DNA of 64,000 nt from NCBI RefSeq assembly GCF_029382225.1, contig NZ_JARLTC010000024.1:1-64000 (forward strand), in the 5' to 3' direction. This document shows positions 18,073 to 26,383 of the stretch, one piece after another (position 1 is the first letter of the stretch; every line of letters starts with the position of its first letter). The position numbers and the translations under genes were made by a program. The stretch is from Spongiactinospora sp. TRM90649. Lineage in GTDB: Bacteria; Actinomycetota; Actinomycetes; Streptosporangiales; Streptosporangiaceae. The notes beneath the pieces were generated by a model. The model did no database searches. It saw nothing but the letters and a program-made list of their open reading frames with translations, and was not told the origin of the DNA.

Positions 18073-20775
18073 TCAGTGGCCCGCGTCCTCCCAGGTGCGG
18101 CCGACCCCGATGGAGACGTCGAGCGGCACGCGCAGCAGGTAGGCCGTGCACATCTGCTCGGTGACCACCTGGCGGACCCGCTCCAGCTCGCCCGGGACGA
18201 CCTCGAAGACGAGTTCGTCGTGGACCTGGAGCAGCATCCGCGAGCGCAGGCCCTCCTCGCCCATCGCGCGGCGCACGTTGAGCATCGCGACCTTGATGAT
18301 GTCGGCGGCCGACCCCTGGATCGGCGCGTTGAGGGCCATCCGCTCGGCCATCTCGCGCCGCTGGCGGTTGTCGCTGGTCAGGTCGGGGAGGTAGCGGCGG
18401 CGGCCCATGATGGTCTCGGTGTAGCCGTCGCCACGGGCCTGGGCCACGATGGCCTGCAGGAAGTCGCGGACCCCGCCGAACTCCTCGAAGTACTCGTCCT
18501 TCAGCGCACGCGCCTCGGCCACCGGGATGTTGAGCTGGCCGGACAGCCCGAAGTCGGACAGCCCGTAGGCCAGGCCGTAGTTCATCGCCTTGATCCGCGC
18601 CCGCAGCTCGCCGTCGACCTGCTCGGGCGGCAGGTCGAACACGCGGGCGGCGGTGGCCTGGTGGAAGTCGTGGCCCGACTCGAAGGCGGCGATCAGCGAC
18701 TCGTCGCCGGACAGGTGGGCCATGATCCGCAGCTCGATCTGGCTGTAGTCGGCGGTCAGCAGGGTCTCGTAGCCCTCGCCCACCGTGAAGCCCTGGCGGA
18801 TGCGCCGGCCCTCGCTGGTGCGGATCGGGATGTTCTGCAGGTTGGGCTTCTCCGAGCTGAGCCGCCCGGTGGCCGCGATGATCTGGTTGAACGTGGTGTG
18901 GATGCGCCCGTCGTCGCCGATCTCCTTGATCAGCCCCTCGACGGTGACCCGCAGCTTGGTCTGGTCACGGTGCCGCAGCATGATCGTCGGCAGCTCGTGC
19001 TCGGTCTGCGTGGCCAGCCAGGCGAGTTGGTCGGCGTCGGTGCTGTAACCGGTCTTGGTGCGCTTGGTCTTGGGCAGGTTGAGCTTGCCGAACAGGATCT
19101 CCTGGAGCTGCTTGGGCGAGCCCAGGTTGAACTGCTCGCCGACCACCCGGTGCGCCTCCTCGACGGCCTGCTTCACCGCGGCGCCGAACTGGGCCTCCTG
19201 CGCGGCGAAGTGCTCGTGGTCGGCGGCGATGCCCGCGCGCTCCATCTCGGCCAGCACGGTGATCAGCGGCAGCTCGACGTCGGTCATCAGGTGGGTGCCG
19301 CCGCGCGAGGAGAGGAACTCCTCCAGCCCGTCGGCCAGTTCCCGGACCGCCTGGGCGCGCAGCGCGAGGTCGCGCGCCTCGACGTCGTCGCCCTCCTCGC
19401 CGTCGGTGTCGAACAGCGTGCCCTGGCCGTCGGGGCGGGCCTCGGCGCGCAGCTCGCGCGACAGGTAGCGCACGGCCAGGTCGTCGAGCTTGAACTCGCG
19501 CTGGCCGGGAGTGGCCAGGTAGGCGGCGAGCGCGGTGTCGCAGGTGAGCCCGCGCAGCTCCATGCCCTGGGCCCACAGCGCCAGGATCGGGCCCTTGGCG
19601 TCGTGGACGGCCTTGGGCCGCGCGGGGTCGGCGAGCCATTCGCGCAGCGCCCGCTCGTCGGCCTCGGTGAGCGCGGCCGGATCGATGTAGGCCGCCGCGC
19701 CGGACGGCGAGGCGATGGCGACGGCGTCGATGCGGCCGGTGCCGCTGCCGTAGGAGCCGCGGAACTCGACCCCGGCGCGCCCCTCGGGCATGTCGGCCAG
19801 CCAGGCGCCCAGCTCGTCGGGGCCGGGAAGGGCCAGCTCGACCTCGAACCCCTCGTCGGCCTCGGCCTGCGTCTGGCCGAGCGTGGCGAACAGCCGCTCG
19901 CGCAGCTCGCCGCGGATCTGCAGGGTGTCGAGGAGCTTGTGGATGCCGTCGCGGTCGAAGACGCCCATGGTCAGCGTGCCGACCTCGGCGCCGACCGGGA
20001 CATCGCGCTTCAGCTCGGTCAGGCGGCGGTTGAGCAGCACCTGGTCGAGGTGGTCGCGCAGCTTCTCGCCGACCTTGCCCTTGACCTCGTCGACGCGGTC
20101 GACCAGCTCCGAAAGGGAGCCGTACTCGCGGATCCACTTGGCGGCGGTCTTCTCGCCCACGCCCGGGATGTTCTTGAGGTTGTCGCTGGAGTCGCCCCGG
20201 ATGGCGGCGAAGTCGGGGTACTGCACCGGGGTCAGCTCGTACTTCTCCAGGACGGCCTCGGGGGTGAAGCGCGTCATGTCGCTGATCCCCCGGCGGGTCA
20301 TCAGGACGGTGATCCGCTCGTTCACGAGCTGGAGCGCGTCACGGTCGCCGGTGACGATCAGGACGTTCATGCCCTCGTCGGCGGCCTTGGTGGCCAGGGT
20401 GGCGATCAGGTCGTCGGCCTCGAAGCCGGCCTGGGACATGCGCGGCACCCCGAGGGTGTCGAGCACCTCGAAGATCAGACTGACCTGGCCGCGGAAGTCT
20501 TCCGGGGTCTCGCTGCGGTTGGCCTTGTACTCGGCGTACTGCTCGTGCCTGAAGGTCGGCTCGGACCGGTCGAAGCAGACCGCCACGTGGCTCGGCCGCT
20601 CATCGCGCAACGCGTTGACCAGCATGGAGGTGAACCCGTATACCGCCTCGGTGTGCTGACCGTCGGTCGTGACGAGGTTGGCCTCTTTCAGGGCGTAGAA
20701 CGCCCGGTAGGCCAGTGAATGCCCGTCGAGCAGCATCAGGCAAGGGGACGTGGGGGTCACATCTGTCTTCGGCAC
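18073..20775 (-). CDS. polA: DNA polymerase I
   Basis: A 900-residue Pol I that fills gaps and removes RNA primers. The N-terminal 5'-nuclease domain shows MLLDGHSLAYRAFYALKE and IVTGDRDALQLV. The middle 3'-5' exonuclease-like domain lacks recognisable ExoI-III catalytic carboxylates, as is usual in actinobacteria, so proofreading is unlikely. The polymerase domain has TADYSQIELRIMAHLSGDE (motif A), an O-helix region, and QVHDELVFEV (motif C). The start is GTG at 20775 (VPKTDVTPTSP); a GTG at 20760 is also possible. The open frame runs further upstream to 21048, but that part has no family resemblance. Confidence 0.96.
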   Translation of the reverse strand: MPKTDVTPTSPCLMLLDGHSLAYRAFYALKEANLVTTDGQHTEAVYGFTSMLVNALRDERPSHVAVCFDRSEPTFRHEQYAEYKANRSETPEDFRGQVSLIFEVLDTLGVPRMSQAGFEADDLIATLATKAADEGMNVLIVTGDRDALQLVNERITVLMTRRGISDMTRFTPEAVLEKYELTPVQYPDFAAIRGDSSDNLKNIPGVGEKTAAKWIREYGSLSELVDRVDEVKGKVGEKLRDHLDQVLLNRRLTELKRDVPVGAEVGTLTMGVFDRDGIHKLLDTLQIRGELRERLFATLGQTQAEADEGFEVELALPGPDELGAWLADMPEGRAGVEFRGSYGSGTGRIDAVAIASPSGAAAYIDPAALTEADERALREWLADPARPKAVHDAKGPILALWAQGMELRGLTCDTALAAYLATPGQREFKLDDLAVRYLSRELRAEARPDGQGTLFDTDGEEGDDVEARDLALRAQAVRELADGLEEFLSSRGGTHLMTDVELPLITVLAEMERAGIAADHEHFAAQEAQFGAAVKQAVEEAHRVVGEQFNLGSPKQLQEILFGKLNLPKTKRTKTGYSTDADQLAWLATQTEHELPTIMLRHRDQTKLRVTVEGLIKEIGDDGRIHTTFNQIIAATGRLSSEKPNLQNIPIRTSEGRRIRQGFTVGEGYETLLTADYSQIELRIMAHLSGDESLIAAFESGHDFHQATAARVFDLPPEQVDGELRARIKAMNYGLAYGLSDFGLSGQLNIPVAEARALKDEYFEEFGGVRDFLQAIVAQARGDGYTETIMGRRRYLPDLTSDNRQRREMAERMALNAPIQGSAADIIKVAMLNVRRAMGEEGLRSRMLLQVHDELVFEVVPGELERVRQVVTEQMCTAYLLRVPLDVSIGVGRTWEDAGH

Positions 20776-21371
20776 ATCACGCAGCCTAGCCGCACGGTAG
20801 GACAGAAAACCCGAGCTCGGAACTTCGCGGGGCCGCCCTTGACGCTGCCCACACCGCGCCGGCGGGGCCCTGGCGAGGCCGCATAACGGAGGATGGTGGG
20901 CCCGGGGGTGCCTTTGGTGCCGCGATGGGCTTCCCCGCCCTGCACGTTGTCTACTCAGCGGCCCCCGGGCTCCGTTGACCCCACGGTAGCGAGCCGAGGG
21001 GGTGATGCGCAAAGGGAGACCTGTCGCCCGTTTTGCGGATTTTGCCACCTATGGGCCCGTTGGGGTACGTGAGACGGGATGAGACTCCGTCCACGCACCT
21101 TCCTGACCAGGGCGATCGAGCCGAGCCGAAAAGGCGTAATCACTCAAAGCCCAAGACGGCACTGTCGGGCTTCACATGTTCAGTAAATATGCTCTGACCT
21201 GGTCGATTTTTCCTCACGCCGAAGAAACACCCTGGTCACCGATTGGTGACGAACGGCCCCTTACCGGGCGGCCCAGAGCTAAGCTCCGGCCCAGCATTGC
21301 ACCTCATTCTTGCGATGTGGCGTGCCGGGATGGGGGCACAACCTCCACCACGACCTCATTAGGGAGCACCA
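20776..21371. other. Intergenic region between polA and livH
   Basis: About 600 bp with no supported gene. An ATG right after GGAGG near 20893 opens a 60-codon frame without a plausible spacing or composition and was rejected. On the right, GTCACC (21235-21240) and GGTGAC (21245-21250) form a 6-bp dyad around GATT, a candidate operator for the liv operon. TATGCT at 21188-21193 could be a -10 element, but no matching -35 is visible. Confidence 0.5.
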
Positions 21372-22676
21372 TTGCGCAGAGCCGTGATCGCGTTCACGGC
21401 GTTCCTGGGCGGACTCATCTTCCTGCTCACGTCCTCCACCACCTCGGCGTGGGCAGAGGGCGAGGGCCTGAAGGGGACACTCAGAAATCAGAGTCAGCCA
21501 GTGAACGGTGTGAAAATCAGCGTCGTCGACGAAGGCGGCGCCTCCGTCGGCGACGACACCACCGATGCCAAGGGCGAATGGGCGATCCCCGTTCCCAAGG
21601 CAGGCACCTACAAGGTCACCCTGGATCAGTCGACGCTCCCGCAGGGAGTCGCGCTCAAGTTCAAGGACAAGGGATCACTGACCGTCAAGGTCTTCGAGGG
21701 CAATGAGCGGAACGTTCTCTTCGCTCTCGTCCCGGCGGGCGGCGGCCAGCAGGGCGACCAGGGCGCCGAAGCCCCGCCCAGCGAGTCGGCCCAGTACTGG
21801 ACCCGGGTGGCCCAGCTCGGCTTCGAAGGGCTGAGCCTCGGCCTGATCATCGCGCTGGGCGCGGTGGGCCTCTCCCTGATCTTCGGGACGACGGGCCTGA
21901 CCAACTTCGCCCACGGCGAGCTGCTCACAGTCGGCGCGTTCCTCGCGTTCGTGCTCAACGCCTGGGTCGGGCTCCACCTTCTCATCGCCGCCCCCCTGGC
22001 GGTGATCCTGGCGGCGGGCTTCGGCTACGCCCAGGACCGCTACTTCTGGGGCGTGCTCCGGCGACGTAAGACCGGCCTCATCTCCATGATGATCGTCTCC
22101 ATCGGCCTGGCGATCTTCCTGCGATACCTGCTGCTGTTCATCTTCGGCGGGCAGGGCCGGCCGTACGAACAGTACGTGGCCCAGGAGGGCATCCAGATCG
22201 GCCCCATCTTCGCCACGCCGAAGAGCCTGGTCGCGATGGGCATCGAGATCGCCGTCCTGATCGCCATCGGGCTCGCCCTGATCTACACCCGTATCGGGAA
22301 GGCGACGCGCGCCGTCGCCGACAACCCCGCCCTCGCCGCCTCATCGGGCATCAACGTGGACCGGGTCGTCCGAATCGTGTGGGCGGCCGGCACGGCCACC
22401 GCCGCGCTCGCAGGAATCCTGCTCGGCGTGACGCAGAACCTCACTTACCAGATGGGTCTGCAGGTGCTGCTGCTGATGTTCGCGGGCGTCACCCTCGGCG
22501 GTCTCGGCACGGCCTTCGGCGCCCTGGTGGGCTCCCTGGTCGTGGGCGTCTTCATCCAGGTCTCCACGCTGTGGATCCCCCCGGAGATGAAGACGGTCGG
22601 CGCGCTGGTGGTCCTCATCATCGTGCTCCTCATCAGGCCGCAGGGCATCCTCGGCCGCCGCGAGCGGATCGGTTAG
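21372..22676 (+). CDS. livH: Branched-chain amino acid type ABC permease (LivH) fused to an N-terminal extracytoplasmic beta domain
   Basis: A 434-residue protein, about 140 longer than ordinary LivH. Residues 1-30 are a signal peptide or first membrane segment ending near AWAEG. Residues about 33-115 form a carboxypeptidase-regulatory/transthyretin-like domain (LKGTLRNQSQPVNGVKISVVD, then TDAKGEWAIPVPKAGTYKVTL). A Gln/Gly linker leads to the eight-helix LivH permease (from LGLIIALGAVGLSLIFG; signature GTTGLTNFAHGELLTVGA; cytoplasmic coupling loop ATRAVADNPALAASSGI). The start is TTG at 21372 with GGGAG six bases upstream. First gene of livHMGF. The extra domain should lie outside the membrane, where it could contact the binding protein or the cell wall. 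Confidence 0.9.
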   Translation: MRRAVIAFTAFLGGLIFLLTSSTTSAWAEGEGLKGTLRNQSQPVNGVKISVVDEGGASVGDDTTDAKGEWAIPVPKAGTYKVTLDQSTLPQGVALKFKDKGSLTVKVFEGNERNVLFALVPAGGGQQGDQGAEAPPSESAQYWTRVAQLGFEGLSLGLIIALGAVGLSLIFGTTGLTNFAHGELLTVGAFLAFVLNAWVGLHLLIAAPLAVILAAGFGYAQDRYFWGVLRRRKTGLISMMIVSIGLAIFLRYLLLFIFGGQGRPYEQYVAQEGIQIGPIFATPKSLVAMGIEIAVLIAIGLALIYTRIGKATRAVADNPALAASSGINVDRVVRIVWAAGTATAALAGILLGVTQNLTYQMGLQVLLLMFAGVTLGGLGTAFGALVGSLVVGVFIQVSTLWIPPEMKTVGALVVLIIVLLIRPQGILGRRERIG

Positions 22677-22686
22677 GGGCCACGAC

Positions 22687-23676
22687 ATGGACTGGACTCT
22701 CATCATCAGCCGCGCCGTCGAAGCCGGCATCGGCACCGAGGCCGTGATCTACGCGCTCGCCGCGATCGGCCTGAACGTGCACTTCGGCTACACCGGCCTG
22801 CTCAACTTCGGCCAGGCCGCCTTCCTCGCCGTGGGCGCCTACGCCATCGCCGTGACGGTCTCCACCTTCGGGCTGCCGTTCTTCCTGGGCGTCGGCATCG
22901 GCCTGCTGCTCGCCGTGATCCTCGCGCTGCTGCTCGGCATCCCGACGCTGCGGCTGCGCGCCGACTACCTGGCCATCGTCACCATCGCCGCGGCCGAGAT
23001 CGTCCGTCTGGTGGTCCGCGCCGTCGCGCTGGAGGGCACCTTCGGCGGCACCGACGGCCTGCAGGGCTTCTCGGACTCCTTCTACGCGCTCAACCCCTAC
23101 CCCGCCGGGCAGTACGAGCTGGGCTCGATCATCGGCTTCGACCACCGCACGATGTGGGTGCTCACCGTCGGATGGGTCCTCGTCGCGGCGTCCTGCTTCG
23201 TGATCTATCTGCTCATGAAGAGCCCGTGGGGCCGTGTGCTCAAGGCCATCCGCGAGGACGAGGACGCCGTGCGCAGCCTCGGCAAGAACGTCTTCTCCTA
23301 CAAGATGCAGTCGCTGGTCCTGGGCGGCGTCATCGGCTCGCTGGCCGGCTTCATCTTCGCGCTGAGCCGCGCCGCCGTGCAGCCCGACCTGTTCAGCACG
23401 GAGCTGACGTTCTACGCGTACACCGTGCTCATCCTGGGCGGCGCCGCGCGGATCCTCGGGCCCGTGGTCGGCGCGGCGCTCTTCTGGGCGTTGCTTATCC
23501 TGATCACGACCGGGTTGGAGGAGGCCGTCGGTTCCGGCGTCATCACCTTCCTCGCCGTCAACCAGGTCGGAGCCATCAGGTTCATGCTGGTCGGTCTCGG
23601 GCTGATGCTGCTGCTCATCTTCCGGCCGCAAGGCATCTTCGGCGACAAGAGGGAGATCGCGCTAGATGCACGCTGA
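22687..23676 (+). CDS. livM: Branched-chain amino acid type ABC permease (LivM)
   Basis: A 329-residue second permease subunit with about eight to ten membrane helices. It shows the LivM opening GLNVHFGYTGLLNFGQAAFLAVGAY, and the coupling loop SPWGRVLKAIREDEDAVRSLGKN contacts the ATPases. It lies 10 bp after livH, with AGGGG before the ATG, and overlaps livG by 11 bp. The partner ATPases and a convergent binding protein are all present, so the importer looks complete. Confidence 0.93.
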   Translation: MDWTLIISRAVEAGIGTEAVIYALAAIGLNVHFGYTGLLNFGQAAFLAVGAYAIAVTVSTFGLPFFLGVGIGLLLAVILALLLGIPTLRLRADYLAIVTIAAAEIVRLVVRAVALEGTFGGTDGLQGFSDSFYALNPYPAGQYELGSIIGFDHRTMWVLTVGWVLVAASCFVIYLLMKSPWGRVLKAIREDEDAVRSLGKNVFSYKMQSLVLGGVIGSLAGFIFALSRAAVQPDLFSTELTFYAYTVLILGGAARILGPVVGAALFWALLILITTGLEEAVGSGVITFLAVNQVGAIRFMLVGLGLMLLLIFRPQGIFGDKREIALDAR

Positions 23677-24718
23677 CGAAGCCGCAGCGGGCGGGACGGC
23701 GGACGCCGCCGCCGGCCGTACGGCAGAAGCCCCCGCGGGAAACCGCAGATCCGGAGCCGTGGCCGCCCTCGCCGGGCTGGCCACCGAACCGGGCGTGGCC
23801 AAACCCGACCCGATCCTGATCGTGGACAACGTGGTGCGGCGCTTCGGCGGCCTCACCGCGGTCAACGTCGAGCACGTCGAGATCCAGCGCGGGTCGATCA
23901 CCGCGCTGATCGGCCCCAACGGCGCAGGCAAGACCACGTTCTTCAACCAGCTCACCGGGTTCGACACCGCCGATTCCGGCGAGTGGACCTTCAACGGCCG
24001 CCGGATGAACGGCGTCGCCGCGCACAAGATCGCCAGAATCGGGATGGTCCGCACCTTCCAGCTCACCAAGGCGCTGTCCAAGCTGACGGTCCTGGAGAAC
24101 ATGCGGCTGGGCGCGCAGGGCCAGATCGGCGAGGGCTTCCTGCGTGCCCTCATCCCCGCCCTGTGGCGGGGCCAGGAAGACGAGATCACCGAGCGGGCCG
24201 AGGAACTGCTCAAGCGGTTCAAGCTCGACGCCAAGCGCGGCGACTTCGCAGGAAGCCTGTCCGGCGGGCAGCGCAAGCTGCTGGAGATGGCGCGCGCGCT
24301 GATGGTCAAGCCCGAACTGGTCATGCTCGACGAGCCCATGGCGGGCGTCAACCCCGCGCTGACCCAGTCGCTCCTCGGGCACGTCAAGGACCTGCGCGAG
24401 CAGGGCATGACGGTGCTGTTCGTGGAACACGACATGGACATGGTCCGTGACATCAGCGACTGGGTCATCGTGATGGCCCAGGGCTCGGTGATCGCCGAGG
24501 GCCCGCCCGACACGATCATGTCCGACCCGCGAGTGGTGGACGCCTACCTGGGCGCGCACCACGACACGCCGCTGTCCGCCGAGGAAGAGGAGCGGCAGCT
24601 CGCCGAGGCCGAGGCGGAGCTGGAGGAGGGGGCCCCCGTTCAGGAGCCCGCCGCCGACGGCAAGGACGCCCCCGCGCCCGGCGAGGACGCCCCCGCTCAG
24701 GAAGGAGCAGGCCGGTGA
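23666..24718 (+). CDS. livG: ABC transporter ATP-binding protein (LivG)
   Basis: A 350-residue LivG-type ATPase with Walker A GPNGAGKTTFFNQ, signature LSGGQRKLLEMARAL, and Walker B VMLDEPMAGVNP. It carries an Ala-rich N-terminal extension of about 50 residues and an acidic Glu/Ala/Pro C-terminal tail of about 60, neither present in standard LivG (about 255). GGGAG precedes the ATG at 23666, which lies within the livM end, so the extension seems genuinely translated. Its stop overlaps the livF GTG. Confidence 0.93.
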   Translation: MHADEAAAGGTADAAAGRTAEAPAGNRRSGAVAALAGLATEPGVAKPDPILIVDNVVRRFGGLTAVNVEHVEIQRGSITALIGPNGAGKTTFFNQLTGFDTADSGEWTFNGRRMNGVAAHKIARIGMVRTFQLTKALSKLTVLENMRLGAQGQIGEGFLRALIPALWRGQEDEITERAEELLKRFKLDAKRGDFAGSLSGGQRKLLEMARALMVKPELVMLDEPMAGVNPALTQSLLGHVKDLREQGMTVLFVEHDMDMVRDISDWVIVMAQGSVIAEGPPDTIMSDPRVVDAYLGAHHDTPLSAEEEERQLAEAEAELEEGAPVQEPAADGKDAPAPGEDAPAQEGAGR

Positions 24719-25536
24719 CCGAGGCGAACGGACAGCCGCTCACCCGGGCGGAGGACGCCCACGACAAGTCGGCTGCGGCCGTCACCGACCGCAGCGCGCA
24801 CGTCGAGGCCGCCAAGGACGCGGTGCTGCGGTGCGACGAGCTCTTCGCCGGATACGTCCCGGGGGTGAACATCCTCAACGGGTGCGACCTCTACGTGGGA
24901 CAGGGCGAGCTGATCGGCATCATCGGCCCCAACGGCGCGGGCAAGTCCACGCTGCTCAAGGCCATGTTCGGGCTGGTCGAGGTGCGCACCGGCACGGTGA
25001 CGCTGAAGGGCGAGAACATCACCCGGCTCAAGGCCCACGCGCTCGTCGCGCGGGGCGTGGGCTACGTGCCGCAGACCAACAACGTGTTCCCGAGCCTGAC
25101 CATCGAGGAGAACCTGGAGATGGGCGCGTTCCAGGCGCCCAAGAAGTTCAAGGAGCGGTTCGAGTTCGTCGCCGAGCTGTTCCCCGCGCTCAAGGAGCGC
25201 CGCAAGCAGCGGGCGGGCTCGCTGTCCGGCGGCGAGCGGCAGATGGTCGCCATGGCCAGGGCGCTGATGACAGAACCGTCGGTGCTGCTGCTCGACGAGC
25301 CCTCCGCGGGGCTGTCGCCCAAGCTGCAGGACCAGGTGTTCATCCGCGCCCAGCAGATCAACCGGGCCGGCGTCACGGTGATCATGGTGGAGCAGAACGC
25401 CCGCCGGTGTCTGCAGATCTGCGACCGGGGCTACGTCCTGGACCAGGGCCGCAACGCCTACACGGCCACCGGGCGGCAACTGATCAACGACCCGAAGGTG
25501 ATCGAGCTCTACCTGGGCACCCTGGCCCGGGCCTGA
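24715..25536 (+). CDS. livF: ABC transporter ATP-binding protein (LivF)
   Basis: A 273-residue LivF-type ATPase that pairs with LivG. It has Walker A GPNGAGKSTLLKA, signature LSGGERQMVAMARAL, Walker B VLLLDEPSAGLSP, and the switch His replaced in IMVEQNARR as usual for LivF. An N-terminal extension of about 40 residues precedes the domain. The GTG start overlaps the livG stop (GTGA) with an AGGAG upstream in livG. It closes the operon at a strong terminator. Confidence 0.93.
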   Translation: MTEANGQPLTRAEDAHDKSAAAVTDRSAHVEAAKDAVLRCDELFAGYVPGVNILNGCDLYVGQGELIGIIGPNGAGKSTLLKAMFGLVEVRTGTVTLKGENITRLKAHALVARGVGYVPQTNNVFPSLTIEENLEMGAFQAPKKFKERFEFVAELFPALKERRKQRAGSLSGGERQMVAMARALMTEPSVLLLDEPSAGLSPKLQDQVFIRAQQINRAGVTVIMVEQNARRCLQICDRGYVLDQGRNAYTATGRQLINDPKVIELYLGTLARA

Positions 25537-25553
25537 GCGGTCCCCGGCACGAC

Positions 25554-25589
25554 GGCCCCGTGAACGCCTGTCGCGTTCACGGGGCCTTT
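25554..25589 (+). terminator. Rho-independent terminator of livHMGF
   Basis: GGCCCCGTGAACGC (25554-25567) and its exact complement (25573-25586) form a 14-bp stem around CTGTC, followed by TTT, 18 bp after the livF stop. Confidence 0.85.
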
Positions 25590-25641
25590 CGCCGTTTCGG
25601 CTCACCCGGGGGCTTCCGGTCATCGGGCTCGTCGGCGGACC

Positions 25642-26121
25642 ATGGTGATCATGCGTACCACCGCCATGGCCGTCATCTGCCTCAGCGCGACCCTGCCGCT
25701 CCTCGCCGCCTGTTCGGCGGGCCGGTCCCACCGAGGGCCGTCCGGGCCGCTGAGCGCCGTACAGAGCCCTACGAGAGACCCCACGAACGGCCCCTACATG
25801 GTCGGCGCCGATCCGGCCGACGACCCCTGCGCCCGCGTCGTCTCCGCGATCGGCTTCGCCGACTCGGTGCTCGAACCGGCGGGCGAGGAGCGACGGCAGA
25901 ACTTCGACGCGGCGGTCAGAGGACGGCTGGCCTACGTCGAGGGCGTGGTCCGCGAGTACGGCCCCCGCCTGCCTGAACGGGCCCGCAGATTCGAGGTTCC
26001 CCTCCGGGACGCCACCGACGGCCTGAGCCCGGCCGCCACCCCCCGCGAGGAGCAGCTCCGCCTGCTGAAGCAGTACCGCTCGGCCGCCCAGGGCGTACGA
26101 CGCACCTGCCCCAAGCCCTGA
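25642..26121 (+). CDS. Putative small lipoprotein of unknown function
   Basis: A 159-residue secreted protein. Its N-terminus is a lipoprotein signal with lipobox LLAAC (Cys24). The mature part contains three further features: a Pro/Ser-rich spacer, two cysteines (about 55 and near the end, TCPKP) that may form a disulfide, and a helical segment (FDAAVRGRLAYVEGVVREYG). I do not recognise a family. The ATG at 25642 or the ATG at 25651 (MRTTAMAV) could be used. It is separated from the liv operon by the terminator and is convergent with the relic at 26141. Confidence 0.7.
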   Translation: MVIMRTTAMAVICLSATLPLLAACSAGRSHRGPSGPLSAVQSPTRDPTNGPYMVGADPADDPCARVVSAIGFADSVLEPAGEERRQNFDAAVRGRLAYVEGVVREYGPRLPERARRFEVPLRDATDGLSPAATPREEQLRLLKQYRSAAQGVRRTCPKP

Positions 26122-26140
26122 CCCGCCCCCAGGACCCGGG

Positions 26141-26275
26141 TCACGCGCGGCTGACCTTCACCCCGCCGAAGAGGCCGTACGCCCGGACACGGACCACAGG
26201 AGCCGATGGAGAGGACTCCCCCGGCTCCACGCTGCGCGCGCCGAACAGCCTGTGACGATCGTCATGGACGACGAC
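26141..26275 (-). pseudogene. 3' remnant of a DUF1707/LiaF-like envelope protein
   Basis: On the minus strand an open frame ends HRLFGARSVEPGE, then APVVRVRAYGLFGGVKVSRA and a stop at 26141. The pattern VVRVRAYGLFGGVKV is the C-terminal beta-repeat of DUF1707 and LiaF-type actinobacterial proteins. There is no start codon, no DUF1707 domain and no membrane segment upstream; the frame runs into the terminator of the binding-protein gene. It appears to be the surviving tail of a lost gene. Identification rests on this short pattern only. Confidence 0.45.
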
Positions 26276-26299
26276 GGCGGCGGCGGCTCCGGAACAGGG

Positions 26300-26330
26300 C
26301 AAGGGCCCCGGCCGGTGGCCGGGGCCCTTG
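26300..26330. terminator. Terminator of the binding-protein gene
   Basis: CAAGGGCCCCGGCC (26300-26313) and GGCCGGGGCCCTTG (26317-26330) pair perfectly over 14 bp around GGT. It lies 54 bp after the minus-strand stop of the substrate-binding protein and can act in both directions. Confidence 0.75.
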
Positions 26331-26383
26331 GGGTTCGCGATCGCTTCGGGGGTGTCCCTAGGCGGCGTGGAGCTTCCGGCGAA

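Noticed and set aside
20890..21075. Small gene starting ATG after GGAGG upstream of polA
   Set aside because: The ATG directly abuts GGAGG with no spacer, and the predicted peptide is Pro/Arg-rich without any recognisable feature.
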